NCBI GenBank assembly: GCA_013397845.1
Contig: VZTG01003221.1
Span: 62,001-126,000 of the forward strand
From: Melanocharis versteri
Taxonomy: Eukaryota; Chordata; Aves; Passeriformes; Melanocharitidae
DNA: 64,000 nt
Direction of reading: 5' to 3'
The notes under the pieces are model-generated. The model saw only the letters and a program-made list of their open reading frames with translations, had not been told where the DNA came from and ran no database searches. Positions 23,246 to 34,506 of the stretch are shown piece after piece (the stretch's first letter is position 1; each line of letters starts with the position of its first letter). Both the position numbers and the translations under genes were made by a program.

Positions 23246-26200
23246 GTTGCAGCCCGGCAGTGGGAGCAGCGAGGGGCAGGCAGCTCTGGGTGCCAGCCTG
23301 ATTCCTTTAGGGCCAGGTGCAGTGGGATGGGGGATGCAGACTTCGGGGCTCCCTGAGCACTGCGGTTCAGAACCATTTACTGTCTGTATTTCCCTTCCTG
23401 CTTTGTGGCCTCACAGTCCCCTCGCTTCCAGAGCAAGTACAAATTGGAGGAGTGGAGGTGTTAATAGGGGAGCTGGGAACAGGATGTTTGGAAGCCATTT
23501 GACATTACATTATTGATGAGGAATACAGAGTGTTAGCATCAGGCAGACCTGTTTAAAATGTGAATACGTGGTTTTTGCAGTGTCACACGCTCTTCCTTAG
23601 CAGTGGAATAGCAGGGACGATTAAAACAGGGAGTCACATCTTTCCCATCAGCAAATGTGTCCTCTCTGACATGAAGTGGTTTTGAGTAGAGGCTCTACTT
23701 TTACTTTTGGACAACTACTAAAAGTGTGTGTGTAGGCATGAAAGAAGAATCACAATCTCTGTGTTTCGAGATTTTATTCTTTCAGTACTGAAGTACACAG
23801 TTAATTTACTCTCTGAAATTTGTTTCACCTTTCTGATTCGTAAGCTAAATCTTTTCACTATACAGGAGAAGTTACAAATGAGAGGTTCAAGGGAAAAAAT
23901 ATCTGAATAAATGTAGTTTTATTGCCGTGGATCTCTCTCTCTTTTTCTTTGTTACTGTTACTTAGTCCTGACCTTGCTGGATTTGACACATCATCTCATG
24001 TGTCTTATTCTTTTTTTTGAGTTGTTTTATGAAGTACTTTCATTTGTCTCATTTGGCTTAAAACAAATCATACGTTCATGTCCTAAATGTTTCACTAGTC
24101 AGAATAATTAAGTTGATCAGGTCTGGGAGCATTGGAAGGAAAGTAATAGGGTCATTGAAGCATTCAGGCTCTAATGGGAACCTGAGTTCATTCAGATTTA
24201 AAATCTAATAATTGCTTTACACCTGTACACACACTCCCAGTGAGCGAGTTCACGTGAAAGGTTTAGTGTTTTCAGTGCTCTGTTTCGAGGGAATAACAGT
24301 CCTGTTTTTAAAACACTAAGTTGTTTTGACTTTTTTCAACTTTGTTCTTGTTTCTGTATATCAGTTGCAGCTTGGCTGATTGCTCATCTTTATGCACGGG
24401 GAAATATTTTCACTTGAAAATCTCTTATTAAAAGTAGGATGTGATTAATGTATTGCAAATCAGATCTAATAGCAATCAGAAAAGTAAGAAGACTATCATT
24501 GGAGTTTCACTGCTATCAAACAATTTGTTAGCCAATTTAAATGCACTGTGTACAATTTACCAGTATTCACAGGCTGAAACGGAGTTTCTACGTGATTATG
24601 TGTACAGCACAGCAGAAGGATTGGAGGGATATTCATAGCCATGATTGCTCCTTGCAAAAGGCAATTTCCTAAGAATGAGGTAAAAATCGGGATTACTTTG
24701 TGAGATTTTATGGGAAACGAAGCAATAATTATAACTCCTCCATTTGGTTGGACTAAATTCTCTGATAAATCTCCATGAATGCCGGTGGTACAGGCTGTCA
24801 CAAAAATCGGAGAAAATTTTATCACAATCAAAAATAAAAAACTACTGCTTGGGAAAATGACAGCTCTTCATAGCAGGTTTCAGTAAATTCCAGCCTCAAA
24901 TGCTGGTCACAGTGCTGCTTGTTATTGGAGAGGATTTGAACTGATGCAATCGTTCCTCTTCATCTTCTTTTTATTTTCCCACCTTTATAAGTTTACTTCT
25001 CAGCTGAGAATTCCAACCGAAAAAGAAATGGAAAATGGCTGTGTATGTGCCTGCATTGTCCTGACATGAAGGCCTATTTTTCTGTGTAATTTTAAAGGCC
25101 AATTACCCTTGGAGGAAAGGAGGAAAATAGATTGATTTGTCTTGTAACCCCTGAGGCAGGCATGTGTTATGTCCTGCTAAGGCTTTTCCCGTGCAGCTCT
25201 TGGGGAAGAGCTTTCACTGCACATCCCAAGTGGTGCTATTAACAAAGAGAGCAAAGGCAAATTAAAATATTCAACAGAGCATTTAAAAGTTTAAGGAATC
25301 TTATCTTATTGGGCCAATTCTTGCTTTGTTTTTTGCATTGTATTGAAATCTTGAGGCCCGGAGTGAGCAATCCTAAAATTTACTTTAAACTGGTTAGGGT
25401 TTACAGATCCATTTTCACCCTACAAATACTAAACTTCAGCTCTAACTAGGGTAAGTATTTATTTCTGTATTGGAATGATGATACAGATGGCCAATACCCC
25501 CAGTCTGGGTTGCAGAAGTGTGGCTTTGATTGTGCTGCCATGCTGTATTGACTGTGGTCACAGCTGGATTGTGCTGAGCTGTAAATGTCATCACACATGC
25601 CATTTAGCATTAAAACTCCCCACATTATTCCATTTTAAAGCATTTTTGTGTCTTAACACGCAGGACACAAATAAATGGGTTTTCTACTGATGTTCTGCAT
25701 TTTCCTCTGGCTCAAAGGCTACAATTAACAGTGCCCAGCAAGCTGGGGCTGAGTGGCAGCACAAAGATTAGACGTGCCTTTGTTCCCTTCTAATCTGAGC
25801 AAAACTCTTTTGTGTCAGGGCTTAAATTCTTTAACTCTCTGTATTTTAGGCCTGCTTCTGTCCTACAGCGCTGCTGGGTATTAACAAATTTATTTTGCAG
25901 CTTAAAGAGGATCCAAGCAGCCATGTATCTTCTCCATGAGAAATTGCTCACATGGAATAGTCTGGAAACCTTAAAATGAAGGTGCTGTGTGTTACCAAAG
26001 TGACTTCACAGCTTGGAGGGCAGTGTTTTGGAACAGAACAGGACACTCCTGACTCCTGCAGATAACTCAGGAGATGTGTGTTCCTGCTTTTTTCCTGAGG
26101 AGGAGCCATTCAGTCTTCAAAGATGTCCTTTTAAGTGCTGCAGTTCCCTTAGTGCTTTTTCTTCCTCCTTATTTCTTCTAAAACCTTTTCTTCCTCCTCA

Positions 26201-26998
26201 GCACCTTGCGGATCAATATAATTGTAAATATCCCCCTAACCAGGCCAGGAACATATTTTTAAAGTTATTAGAAGGTTAACAAATGGTGCTTTTATAATTA
26301 ATGTGTTCAGCTGTGCTAGCTTGATTTTAGGGTCTTTAAAAAAAAGCGAAAAAAAAAAGCAAACTCCAAAAACCTTTTGCTTTTTTTTGGCCTAAGGGTA
26401 AGTTTCTGTTTCTCGATCATAACATTTATAAACCCAGGTTTTCACTCAGCTTTCACGTGAAAGTCTTGACCTAAACCAAAATAAACCAGGATTTATAGAA
26501 TTTGACCTTACAGCTCCAGGGTTTGCTTGAAATCTCAATGTTTTCTTTGAAACTGATGCTAAAATAACCTTTTTAGCTGGCATTTAACTTTGATTGTGGA
26601 GAATTTGAGATTCTGTTTAGCAAAAGAAAAAAGCTGAGAACAGGAATGTTGGATCTCTTGATCTGTTCTCATCTTTGGTTACAAAAACATCAAATCCAGG
26701 TGAATGTCAGGTGCCTGGGTGTGATGGTTATAAAGGGTCGAGTTCAGGTTTTGCCAGGCATGTTTAGGTTGAAATAAGAGTGGTTTAAATACTTAAAGAT
26801 TAATAGAAAACATATTAACTGTGCAGTTTCCCTTCACCCAGTTAAATAAGTGGTTTATTTGCTTGTTTCATCTCTTGGCAATAAGGATCCTTTGAAAAGA
26901 GCTATTTCAGAGCCCTTTCTGCAGTGTTATTTTGGCCGTATTTCCCCCATAACTGGTTTTTACCTTATTGCTATTTTTTTTTTCTCTATAGGCCATAA
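23246..26998. other. Unique non-coding sequence
   Basis: AT-rich intron-like DNA. A strong acceptor-like tract ends at 26990, but all three frames stop within a few codons, so no coding exon is called. Confidence 0.55.
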
Positions 26999-27425
26999 AT
27001 TCTGAAAGATCAATTTGAAATCAAATCTCACAGAGATGGACTGAATCTTAACAGAATTGAGGTTAGGAGAGCCATTTTCTCTCAGAAAGGGTTTTGCTCC
27101 AGATAGCCACAGCAGTTTTGAAGCTCTTAATTTCCTTTCCTGGCTTTTTTCTCAGTTGGGATCCCCAATAATGTCCGAGGGACAGGCCAGGCACCACCAC
27201 AGGCAGTGTCAGCTGCTAAAGAGCTGCTGGCTGTGGATGGACTCCCCTGCTGCTTTGCTCTGGATCAGTTCTGCCTCTGCCTCAGCTTCTGTCAATCCCA
27301 TTTTCCAAAAAAATTTACCTTTCGTTGTTGGGAAGCTAAAGGTGATGGAGGTGCCTGCAGTCCATGAAGGAAAATAATAATAAATAAAGATAAAGATAAT
27401 AATGATGATGATGATAATGATGGAG

Positions 27426-27484
<59 letters not shown>

Positions 27485-27659
27485 TGGTGGTGATGATGAT
27501 AAGAATGTTATTTTTTGGCCTGGGTCCTTCCTTCAGGCAGTTGGTAATGTGCTGTTACAAATGATAAGTTGGCTTCAGTTTCTCCTGTGCTTATGTAGCT
27601 CAAGGAGAAAACTGGAGGCTGCCCAGGCTCGAGTGAATTGAATTTAACCTAACTTGGCA
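26999..27659 (+). repeat. 661-bp direct duplication, copy 1
   Basis: Matches 27661-28321 base for base in length, with three substitutions seen (TGG/TCG, CCC/TCC and GTT/CTT in the 106-codon frame). Both contain a GAT/AAT-rich microsatellite with the same number of AAT units. All three differences would change the amino acid in the 106-codon frame at 27057-27377, which argues against that frame being a gene. Confidence 0.95.
27427..27483 (+). repeat. (AAT)19 microsatellite
   Basis: Nineteen AAT units follow a GAT/AAT-rich lead from about 27369. Confidence 0.95.
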
Positions 27660-27660
27660 N
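27660..27660. other. Single-N assembly join
   Basis: The N separates two equal 661-bp direct copies. Confidence 0.9.
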
Positions 27661-28087
27661 ATTCTGAAAGATCAATTTGAAATCAAATCTCACAGAGATG
27701 GACTGAATCTTAACAGAATTGAGGTTAGGAGAGCCATTTTCTCTCAGAAAGGGTTTTGCTCCAGATAGCCACAGCAGTTTTGAAGCTCTTAATTTCCTTT
27801 CCTGGCTTTTTTCTCAGTTGGGATCCCCAATAATGTCCGAGGGACAGGCCAGGCACCACCACAGGCAGTGTCAGCTGCTAAAGAGCTGCTGGCTGTCGAT
27901 GGACTCCCCTGCTGCTTTGCTCTGGATCAGTTCTGCCTCTGCCTCAGCTTCTGTCAATTCCATTTTCCAAAAAAATTTACCTTTCCTTGTTGGGAAGCTA
28001 AAGGTGATGGAGGTGCCTGCAGTCCATGAAGGAAAATAATAATAAATAAAGATAAAGATAATAATGATGATGATGATAATGATGGAG

Positions 28088-28146
<59 letters not shown>

Positions 28147-28321
28147 TGGTGGTGATGATGATAAGAATGTTATTTTTTGGCCTGGGTCCTTCCTTCAGGC
28201 AGTTGGTAATGTGCTGTTACAAATGATAAGTTGGCTTCAGTTTCTCCTGTGCTTATGTAGCTCAAGGAGAAAACTGGAGGCTGCCCAGGCTCGAGTGAAT
28301 TGAATTTAACCTAACTTGGCA
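27661..28321 (+). repeat. 661-bp direct duplication, copy 2
   Basis: About 99.5% identical to 26999-27659, including an AAT tract of the same length at 28089-28145. Unique sequence resumes at 28322. Equal microsatellite length and the N join suggest two alleles or overlapping contig ends rather than a fixed tandem duplication. Confidence 0.95.
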
Positions 28322-30693
28322 CAGTTTTAATCAGTGACACTAGAGAGAAAATATTTGGTTATCCCGATCAGAAAAAAAGTGGTACTTGTGAAACGAAATT
28401 CAGGTTTTCACCTTTTCCAGTGGAATAAATGCCAATGTCATCATTATTACAGATGAAGTGTTTGATCCTTGGAATCCATGTTGTGACACTTTATCCATTT
28501 AAAACTTCCTTAAATCAGTAGTTTCCTCGTTTTTTCTGTAATCATTCCATACCTGTAGGAGATTGCCTTGTTCTTCTGACTGCTTTCCCTGCTTTCTATG
28601 GCTGCATGAGGATTTTTCCTGTGGTTGCTCATGAAAACAAGATGTGTTTCAGTAGGATTTCCTAGTGAACAAGATTTTACATGAATGAAGAAATAAATGT
28701 TTGATGTAAAGGCTTTCATTGATTCCCAAAGGCACAGGCCATAGAAATTCCCTTACAGCACGCATTTCTGTCTCTTTTGCATAGCCAAAACTGTTTCAAA
28801 AAGATGAAATTTTAAATATTTTATTAATTGCTGAGAGTTCTACCTTCTTGCTGTGATCATTTTCAAAGCAGCTCAAACCAGCATCTCCTTTCCCTGAGCA
28901 TTAAACAGCTTTTATTATTATTGTCAGCTGTGGAAAGGTCAATTTTTCACCTTGGGGAGGTCATTTAGGAGGGGAAAAAGGAGTCAAGTATGGTACCAAG
29001 CCCAAGGTAGCAGTTTGTAACACATTTATAATTTTAATATCGGGGCTGAGAGATAATGATAGAAGAGAACTTTTTTCTTGTTGAGGCACAATGCAAATTC
29101 CACTCAGGTTCCTTTGAGGTCTGGTTTTATAGACTCTGTCTTTGCCATTATCAGAGATCTCGGTGTCATGACCAGTCCATTGGACTGCACAGCATCTATA
29201 TTATTACCAGCATTGATTGCTCATAAAAAATAGGGTTTATAATTAGGAGAGCATAAAGTTACTACCTGGAAGAGTGGATAAGAAGAAAATGAAATGAAAA
29301 AGTCACTTAATCTGAGTAGTGCAGTTCTGCGAAGTACCATTTATTTTTCTCCTCATATAACTGAGTTCTGTGTTGGTAACAAGCCACTGAGTTAATAAAT
29401 CTGTGGCAGCCATTGAGACTTCTCTTTTAATAACAGAGCTAATGAAGGAGCATTAAGGAAAGGGAAAATACATTTTGCAGGGTTTATTCCCATCTTGGTA
29501 CTATGCTGAGTGCAAGAAGACTTGAGCAAGGAATTGTTTTTATGACCAAGTCCTGCCGTTTCTTCCAGTGGGGGTGTAAAGTTTGCATGGTCACCATTGC
29601 ATTCCAGGGTTCTGTGTACTGAAAAGGAGCTGCTGATTTGATTTCTCAGCATTAAATTTTTATATTTGCTTCATTTTCATTTGATCCAGCTAGCTAAAAG
29701 ATGAAGATGATTTTGGTGATATAAAAATCTGCTTTGTTTTCCATTTTAATCCTTCACTGCTCTAAGAAAAGATCCATTCAGCAGATTGAGAGGCCACTTT
29801 TAAGGTCATATGTTCATTTCTTAGACAGATTATAATGTCTGTAGCAGGAGCAGAGTGGGCGTGCCCTGCTTTTAAAAGAAATGGACTTCTAAGATTAAAG
29901 TGAGAAATAAAATTCTCTTCCCTGTTGTAGGAGGGGTTACCCAGAAGGCCTGACTGGTGCACACAGAAACTTTTACCATGTTTTCTGGTCATGTTTGCAT
30001 GTTTTCCAGGTACACCTGAGCCTTTGAGCAACGATTTTTTACTTCATTTTAACTACTTTTAACTTACTCTTATTTTCCCTCTCCATCCCCTCGTAATACA
30101 AGGCAATAGTTCTACCATTTATTGATGTTATAGTTAATTTTATGCCAGAATAATCAGTCATGGTTATGAGCCAGGCTTGCTGTGTGTTGTATTCTATATG
30201 GTCTGTTACCTAAAGAAGGTAAATACAGATGTTGGAGATAATTGAATGTGCATGTTGAAAGTGATAGAAATTTAATGATTTTTCAAAATTCTTGCTCAAT
30301 CACTGAAATGCCAGCCCAATCCAGTTTCATAGCGAATATGAAACCCTTCGTTTTAACTTAACACATATGTATGAAGAAAACACTTTGTTATTACCTGAAG
30401 AAGGAAATTATATTTTTTTACGATTTTCTTTTGTCATTTTGTGTTTTCCTAAAGTTCCAGCCCAGCTGTGCGATTACAGGAGAAGCTGAGCTGTCACTTG
30501 CAGAAAACGTTCATCTCTACCGTGATGGGAAAAAAAAACTGAAAGGAGAAAATCTCAAAAAAAAAAAAAAACAACCAAACAAGCGAACAAAAAAAAAAAA
30601 AAGATCAACAGTTCCTTAATCTGTTTTTAACCTGGGCTTGAAATTTTCTCCGGAAATAGTGTGGTGTTGAAGGTGTCCCCAGCGAGAGCAGGT
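28322..30693. other. Unique non-coding sequence
   Basis: No recognised gene or repeat. Poly-A runs lie near 30557-30602. Open frames here are short. Confidence 0.55.
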
Positions 30694-31200
30694 ATCGCTC
30701 CACTCTTTACCCTTGGAGGAGCCACAGCTCATTGGAGTTGATGACTTCCCTTCTTTTGTGCTTTAATTGCCGGCGCTTAGTGACACCGCAACCAGTGTGG
30801 AGATTTATTCCCATGCAAAACAGATTGACTTAGGGTAATTTGAATACTTTATGCATGGCCGGATTCATTAGGCAAAGGAGGCAAGGCAGAACTATAAAAA
30901 GAACTAATAATCTTGCTAAAGGAGCCGTTAATTCCCCATGGCATTGGAGACACTGGCACGGGCAGGGCAGGAGCGGCTGATTGTGCAGTCTCCGCGGGCA
31001 GCCCGTGTTCTGTGGCCAGAAACAGATCGCAGAGATGACTTTCTTGGTCCGGTTTAATTGCCCGTTCCTGGCCTTGCTGGGTTAGAGCAGTGGCTGAGGT
31101 TGGAGGGCACCTCCGCAGGTCACCTTGGCCACCCACTGTGCTCAGGCTGTTGCCCGGAGAGCTGCAGCACAGGGATGGAATATCTCTGAGGATGGAGACT
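30694..31200 (+). repeat. 507-bp direct duplication, copy 1
   Basis: Matches 31202-31708 in length with only a handful of substitutions (for example near 30704, 30729-30732 and 31158-31160). Its last 105 bp are CR1-like ('ggttggagggcacctc', 'gaatatctctgaggatgga'). Confidence 0.93.
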
Positions 31201-31201
31201 N
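31201..31201. other. Single-N assembly join
   Basis: The N separates two equal 507-bp copies. Confidence 0.9.
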
Positions 31202-31708
31202 ATCGCTCCACTTTTTACCCTTGGAGGAGCCACAGCACTTTGGAGTTGATGACTTCCCTTCTTTTGTGCTTTAATTGCCGGCGCTTAGTGACACCGCAAC
31301 CAGTGTGGAGATTTATTCCCATGCAAAACAGATTGACTTAGGGTAATTTGAATACTTTATGCATGGCCGGATTCATTAGGCAAAGGAGGCAAGGCAGAAC
31401 TATAAAAAGAACTAATAATCTTGCTAAAGGAGCCGTTAATTCCCCATGGCATTGGAGACACTGGCACGGGCAGGGCAGGAGCGGCTGATTGTGCAGTCTC
31501 CGCGGGCAGCCCGTGTTCTGTGGCCAGAAACAGATCGCAGAGATGACTTTCTTGGTCCGGTTTAATTGCCCGTTCCTGGCCTTGCTGGGTTAGAGCAGTG
31601 GCTGAGGTTGGAGGGCACCTCCGCAGGTCACCTTGGCCACCCACTGTGCTCAGGCTGTTGCCCGGAGTTTTGCAGCACAGGGATGGAATATCTCTGAGGA
31701 TGGAGACT
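31202..31708 (+). repeat. 507-bp direct duplication, copy 2
   Basis: Second copy of 30694-31200, continuing without a break into the rest of the CR1 fragment at 31709. Confidence 0.93.
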
Positions 31709-31900
31709 CCAGCACCCCCTGGGGCAGTGCCCAGTGCCCAGTGCCCAGTGCCCAGTGCCAGTGCCCTTGCCAGCCAGGAGGGTTTCCCTGCTCAGAGCCG
31801 TGTCCTGCTGCCAGCTGGGCAGCGCTGGGCAGAGCCCTGCTGCAGCCTCTCGGCAGCATCCCTGCAGGCGTTCACTGCCGCTGCTGGATCCCGGCTCCAG
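31603..31900 (-). mobile_element. CR1 LINE 3' fragment
   Basis: Plus-strand landmarks 'tgaggttggagggcacctc', 'gaatatctctgaggatgga' and 'gactccagcaccccctgggg' match, in order, the 3' region of a CR1 on the minus strand. The truncated counterpart in the duplicated block lies at about 31095-31200. The element is interrupted by a 7-bp repeat and its right limit is unclear. Confidence 0.7.
31725..31766 (+). repeat. 7-bp (CAGTGCC) tandem repeat
   Basis: About six units of CAGTGCC, one shortened by a base, sit inside the CR1 fragment where the consensus has a 'ttccagtgc'-like segment. Local expansion of that segment is inferred. Confidence 0.85.
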
Positions 31901-32119
31901 CCCTTCCCTGGCACACAAACTCAGCCAGCAGCCTCCTCTCAGGCCGTGTTTGTACCCCCAGACACGCTGGGGACCCCAGCTCTGTGCCCACCCTCCAGTG
32001 GCACTGCCAGGGGCACGGGCTGGCGTGGGTGGGCAAGCAGAGGGAGCTGAATCTGTGGGAAAAGCCGAGAAAACCCGAGTGCCTGCAGCGTGCCTGGCAG
32101 GTGTGGTGCTTCTGAAGGG

Positions 32120-32124
32120 ACTTC
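32120..32124. repeat. Target-site duplication, left (ACTTC)
   Basis: ACTTC at 32120-32124 equals ACTTC at 32480-32484, flanking the LTR exactly. Confidence 0.8.
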
Positions 32125-32479
32125 GATGCCTTAGAGTTTTAGCTTTTATATTTTTCATGCATTCGTATGATGAGGAATCGATGTAATCTCGCAATTGTCT
32201 CAGGCCCTGAGAGGTGGAAACAAAAGTGAGCTGGGGGGAGCAAACTTGGGGTAAATGACTTCATTACCTGAAGCTGGAATTGGAAGATTAACCCCAATAT
32301 GCAAATGGACCAAACTTATAAAAGTGTGCAAACCCGTGACCCGTGGTCCATTTTTGGGTGCAGCCCCTGGGGGCTTTGTCTGCCCAAAATGTACCTGAAG
32401 GCCCTTCAATAAATAGAACAGCTTTTTATTCCCTTAATTCTGTCTGGCCTCTGTTTTTAGGTAGCCCCAAAAGGCATCA
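32125..32479 (+). mobile_element. Solo LTR of an endogenous retrovirus, plus strand
   Basis: A 355-bp LTR runs from GATGCC to GGCATCA with perfect 5-bp target duplications (ACTTC). It keeps U3/R landmarks: an octamer ATGCAAAT (32299-32306), a TATA box TATAAAA (32317-32323) and a poly(A) signal AATAAA (32408-32413). Compared with the copy at 58789 it lacks roughly 100 bp of U3, yet it is very similar from the octamer to the 3' end. No internal retroviral sequence adjoins it. The short open frames at 32343-32567 here and at 58644-58946 translate the same LTR and are not genes. ERVL-like class is inferred from the 5-bp duplication. Confidence 0.92.
32299..32323 (+). promoter_or_regulatory. LTR octamer plus TATA box
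   Basis: ATGCAAAT (32299-32306) lies 10 bp upstream of TATAAAA (32317-32323). The same pair is present in the minus-strand LTR at 58.8 kb (ATTTGCAT at 58976-58983) and damaged in the 21.8-kb copy. Octamers are binding sites for POU-family factors; activity here is not shown. Confidence 0.6.
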
Positions 32480-32484
32480 ACTTC

Positions 32485-33389
32485 TTTATGATATTCCAGC
32501 CCTGTATAGAAATCCCAGCTGCATTTTGGGACATCCTGGTGCTGCAGCAATGGAGGGACTGAAGTGATGCAGAGCAGCACCTGAATGGGACATGAGGGAA
32601 AAGGGCAAAAGGAAGCAACCATCAAAAAAAAAAAGAAAAAAAAAAGATAAAATTGCGTGGCAGGAAGTCATTGATGAAAAGAAAGATGCAAACCTGCAGA
32701 ACACTGCGTGGGGTTAATCTCCTGCCCCTGTTTGTGTGTGTGTGTGTATTCATCGCTTTAAAATTTTATTGTAAAGACATTTAGGAGCGTGGCTGGTACT
32801 TGGTGATTGTTTTCCTGTGATAGAGACGTATTTATTATTCATTGCAATAATTACTGTGTAATATTTTATACTAAAAGTCGTTCACGTTGCACAATCAGGA
32901 AATGCTTAGGAAGTGGCTGATTTAACTGTTCTATTTTTAACTCTGTGCCAAATTATAGTGAACGCTGTTTGGGCTTTTAGACTTGGAGCATCCACCAGGT
33001 TTTCACCACTGCACTGGTCAGTGCATTCTCATGAAACTCGAAATGTGTTTTTCCAGAGATTCTGTGCATAAATTATTTATAAAATTTGAAAGATTCTTAC
33101 CCAGAATTTTATTTATTATGTGCTGTTTCCAAGGGGACTGTGTTTCAGGATTCTCCTAATGCTTTTATCACCCAGCTTCTCTGATCAAGAAAGTAATTTA
33201 TTGCTGATTGCAGAACTCTTGAACTCAGTCTGGCAGCTGCAGTGTGAAACTTCTCTGATCCAGTCTCTTACTCGCTTATTTACATATCATTCGGAATGAT
33301 TTTCAGGGCTGTTTGAAAACCTCTTGACATTGCTTTATCCGTGTTTCAAATCTTGTGGTGATTTGTTTTTTCCTCTCTTTTTGTTACAG
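32485..33389. other. Non-coding sequence, intron-like
   Basis: Contains an A-rich run (32624-32645), a (GT)7 tract near 32734-32747 and, at its end, a strong polypyrimidine tract leading to the acceptor at 33388-33389. Confidence 0.6.
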
Positions 33390-33454
33390 ATAACAAACGA
33401 GTGACTTTGGAAAGGTCTCGTTCTCGACACAACGAAGCAATTGCAGCTGTATGA
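33390..33454 (+). CDS. Candidate terminal coding exon of an unidentified gene
   Basis: A near-ideal acceptor (long T/C tract, then 'gttacag') ends at 33389. Two bases completing a split codon are followed by 20 codons ending TLERSRSRHNEAIAAV and a TGA at 33452-33454. The short frame holds several CpG-containing codon contexts (CGA, TCT-CGT, TCT-CGA, AAC-GAA) in a region otherwise poor in CpG, as expected of conserved coding sequence. A basic RSRSRH stretch followed by a small hydrophobic C-terminus reads like a real protein tail. Downstream is AT-rich with AATAAA at 33870 and 33886, fitting a 3'UTR. The protein is not recognised and no upstream exon was found in the window, so the gene would enter from the left on the plus strand. 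Chance is the alternative. Confidence 0.45.
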
Positions 33455-33910
33455 TTCTTCTGATGCCAAAGAATTAATGAATTGTTTTATTCACAATTAA
33501 ATGGGTATGCTTTGGGAAGAGTTTATCATCCAAATTGGCAATGATCGTAACGGAATACTGGTATTGATTAACTGAGATGGTGTAAAATATGTAATTTTAA
33601 AGCTGTTGCTGAAAAAATCCACATACTGTATCTTATTGCCCCAACTACCAAGATCTGTAAACAGTGTTAAACAGCAGGGTATATACACCTTATTTTCTTA
33701 TGTTCTTTCTCTTTTTTTGCACCCCTTTTTGTTTAAGCTGGCAACTCACATGAAAAGAGTTGGGGATTTCTAGGTTATGTTTTATATGGGTAAGAAAATA
33801 CAGTTCTGTTGCAAGAGTACAGCTGTGGATTCCATTTGCAGCCCTGATTTGAACACAGAAGGAAAAAATAATAAAATTGTATGTTAATAAATTCAGAGAT
33901 GAGCTGGTCT
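33455..33910 (+). other. Putative 3'UTR of the 33390 exon
   Basis: AT-rich sequence after the stop with canonical AATAAA at 33870-33875 and 33886-33891; another lies at 34106-34111. The poly(A) site is inferred only from these signals. Confidence 0.3.
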
Positions 33911-34343
33911 ACATTATCAGAATCTTTTTTGTAACCATAAAAAAGCAACACACAGCCCCAGTCAGGTTGCTGAAAACCTTATCTCAGTGTAAAGCCTGGT
34001 GGATTCAGCTGTTTTAGCTGCGAGTAGGATGCACCACATATCCACACTTTTGGTGATATGATGATGTGTAGTTACTTAGCACTGCTAAAAAGAAAATAAC
34101 AATTAAATAAAACAGAGCATAGGATTTTTCCAAAACGATATCAAGGGCAGAATATGTTTTTAACTGTATCTAAGGAGGGATTTTTCTAATTGTGCACTTA
34201 TATATTCTTTATAAAGATATTTGGGGGGAAGTATGATTGTCCTATTTTCATGAAGCTAAAATACCTGTGTGTAGGTTTTTAGAGACAAAGCTACACGATG
34301 AAGTTTTTCAGAACTGCCTCTGAGTTTTTCCTCTGTTTCTCAG

Positions 34344-34448
34344 GTAAAATACGTAGCGGGGTCTCCACTGGTGGATTTTAGTGCTGAGAGCTCAGCAGCC
34401 AGCACACCTTTCCTCCCTGGAGTGCTGCCTAGCAGTGCCCGAGGCTGA
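34344..34448 (+). CDS. Weak candidate alternative terminal exon
   Basis: A strong acceptor ('cctctgtttctcag') ends at 34343. Frame 0 then stays open for 34 codons (VKYVAGSPLVDFSAESS...) to a TGA at 34446. A donor-like CAG|GTGAGC follows at 34506, so the segment could also be a non-coding internal exon. No family is recognised. The local sequence is GC-richer, which lengthens chance frames. Confidence 0.2.
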   Translation, partial: VKYVAGSPLVDFSAESSAASTPFLPGVLPSSARG

Positions 34449-34506
34449 TTTTTGGGAGGCTCCTCACTGCCCTTTGTGTCCAGGCCCTTGCACTGCAGCT
34501 CCTCAG

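Noticed and set aside
22336..23516. Open frames of 300-346 codons on both strands
   Set aside because: They run through 482 Ns and a 39-bp tandem repeat whose period is a multiple of three; most of the 'protein' is undefined.
26991..27060. Strong acceptor tract before the 661-bp duplication
   Set aside because: All three frames stop within a few codons and no donor follows; non-coding at best.
27057..28039. A repeated 106-codon frame in both 661-bp copies, as if a duplicated gene
   Set aside because: All three differences between copies change the amino acid, and the duplication flanks an N. This fits allelic non-coding sequence rather than a gene pair.
31598..32194. 150-188-codon frames on both strands
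   Set aside because: They lie over a CR1 fragment, a 7-bp repeat and the LTR start, and overlap each other.
32343..32567. Frame sharing a translated peptide with 58644-58946, suggesting a gene family
   Set aside because: Both are the same LTR sequence read in the same phase.
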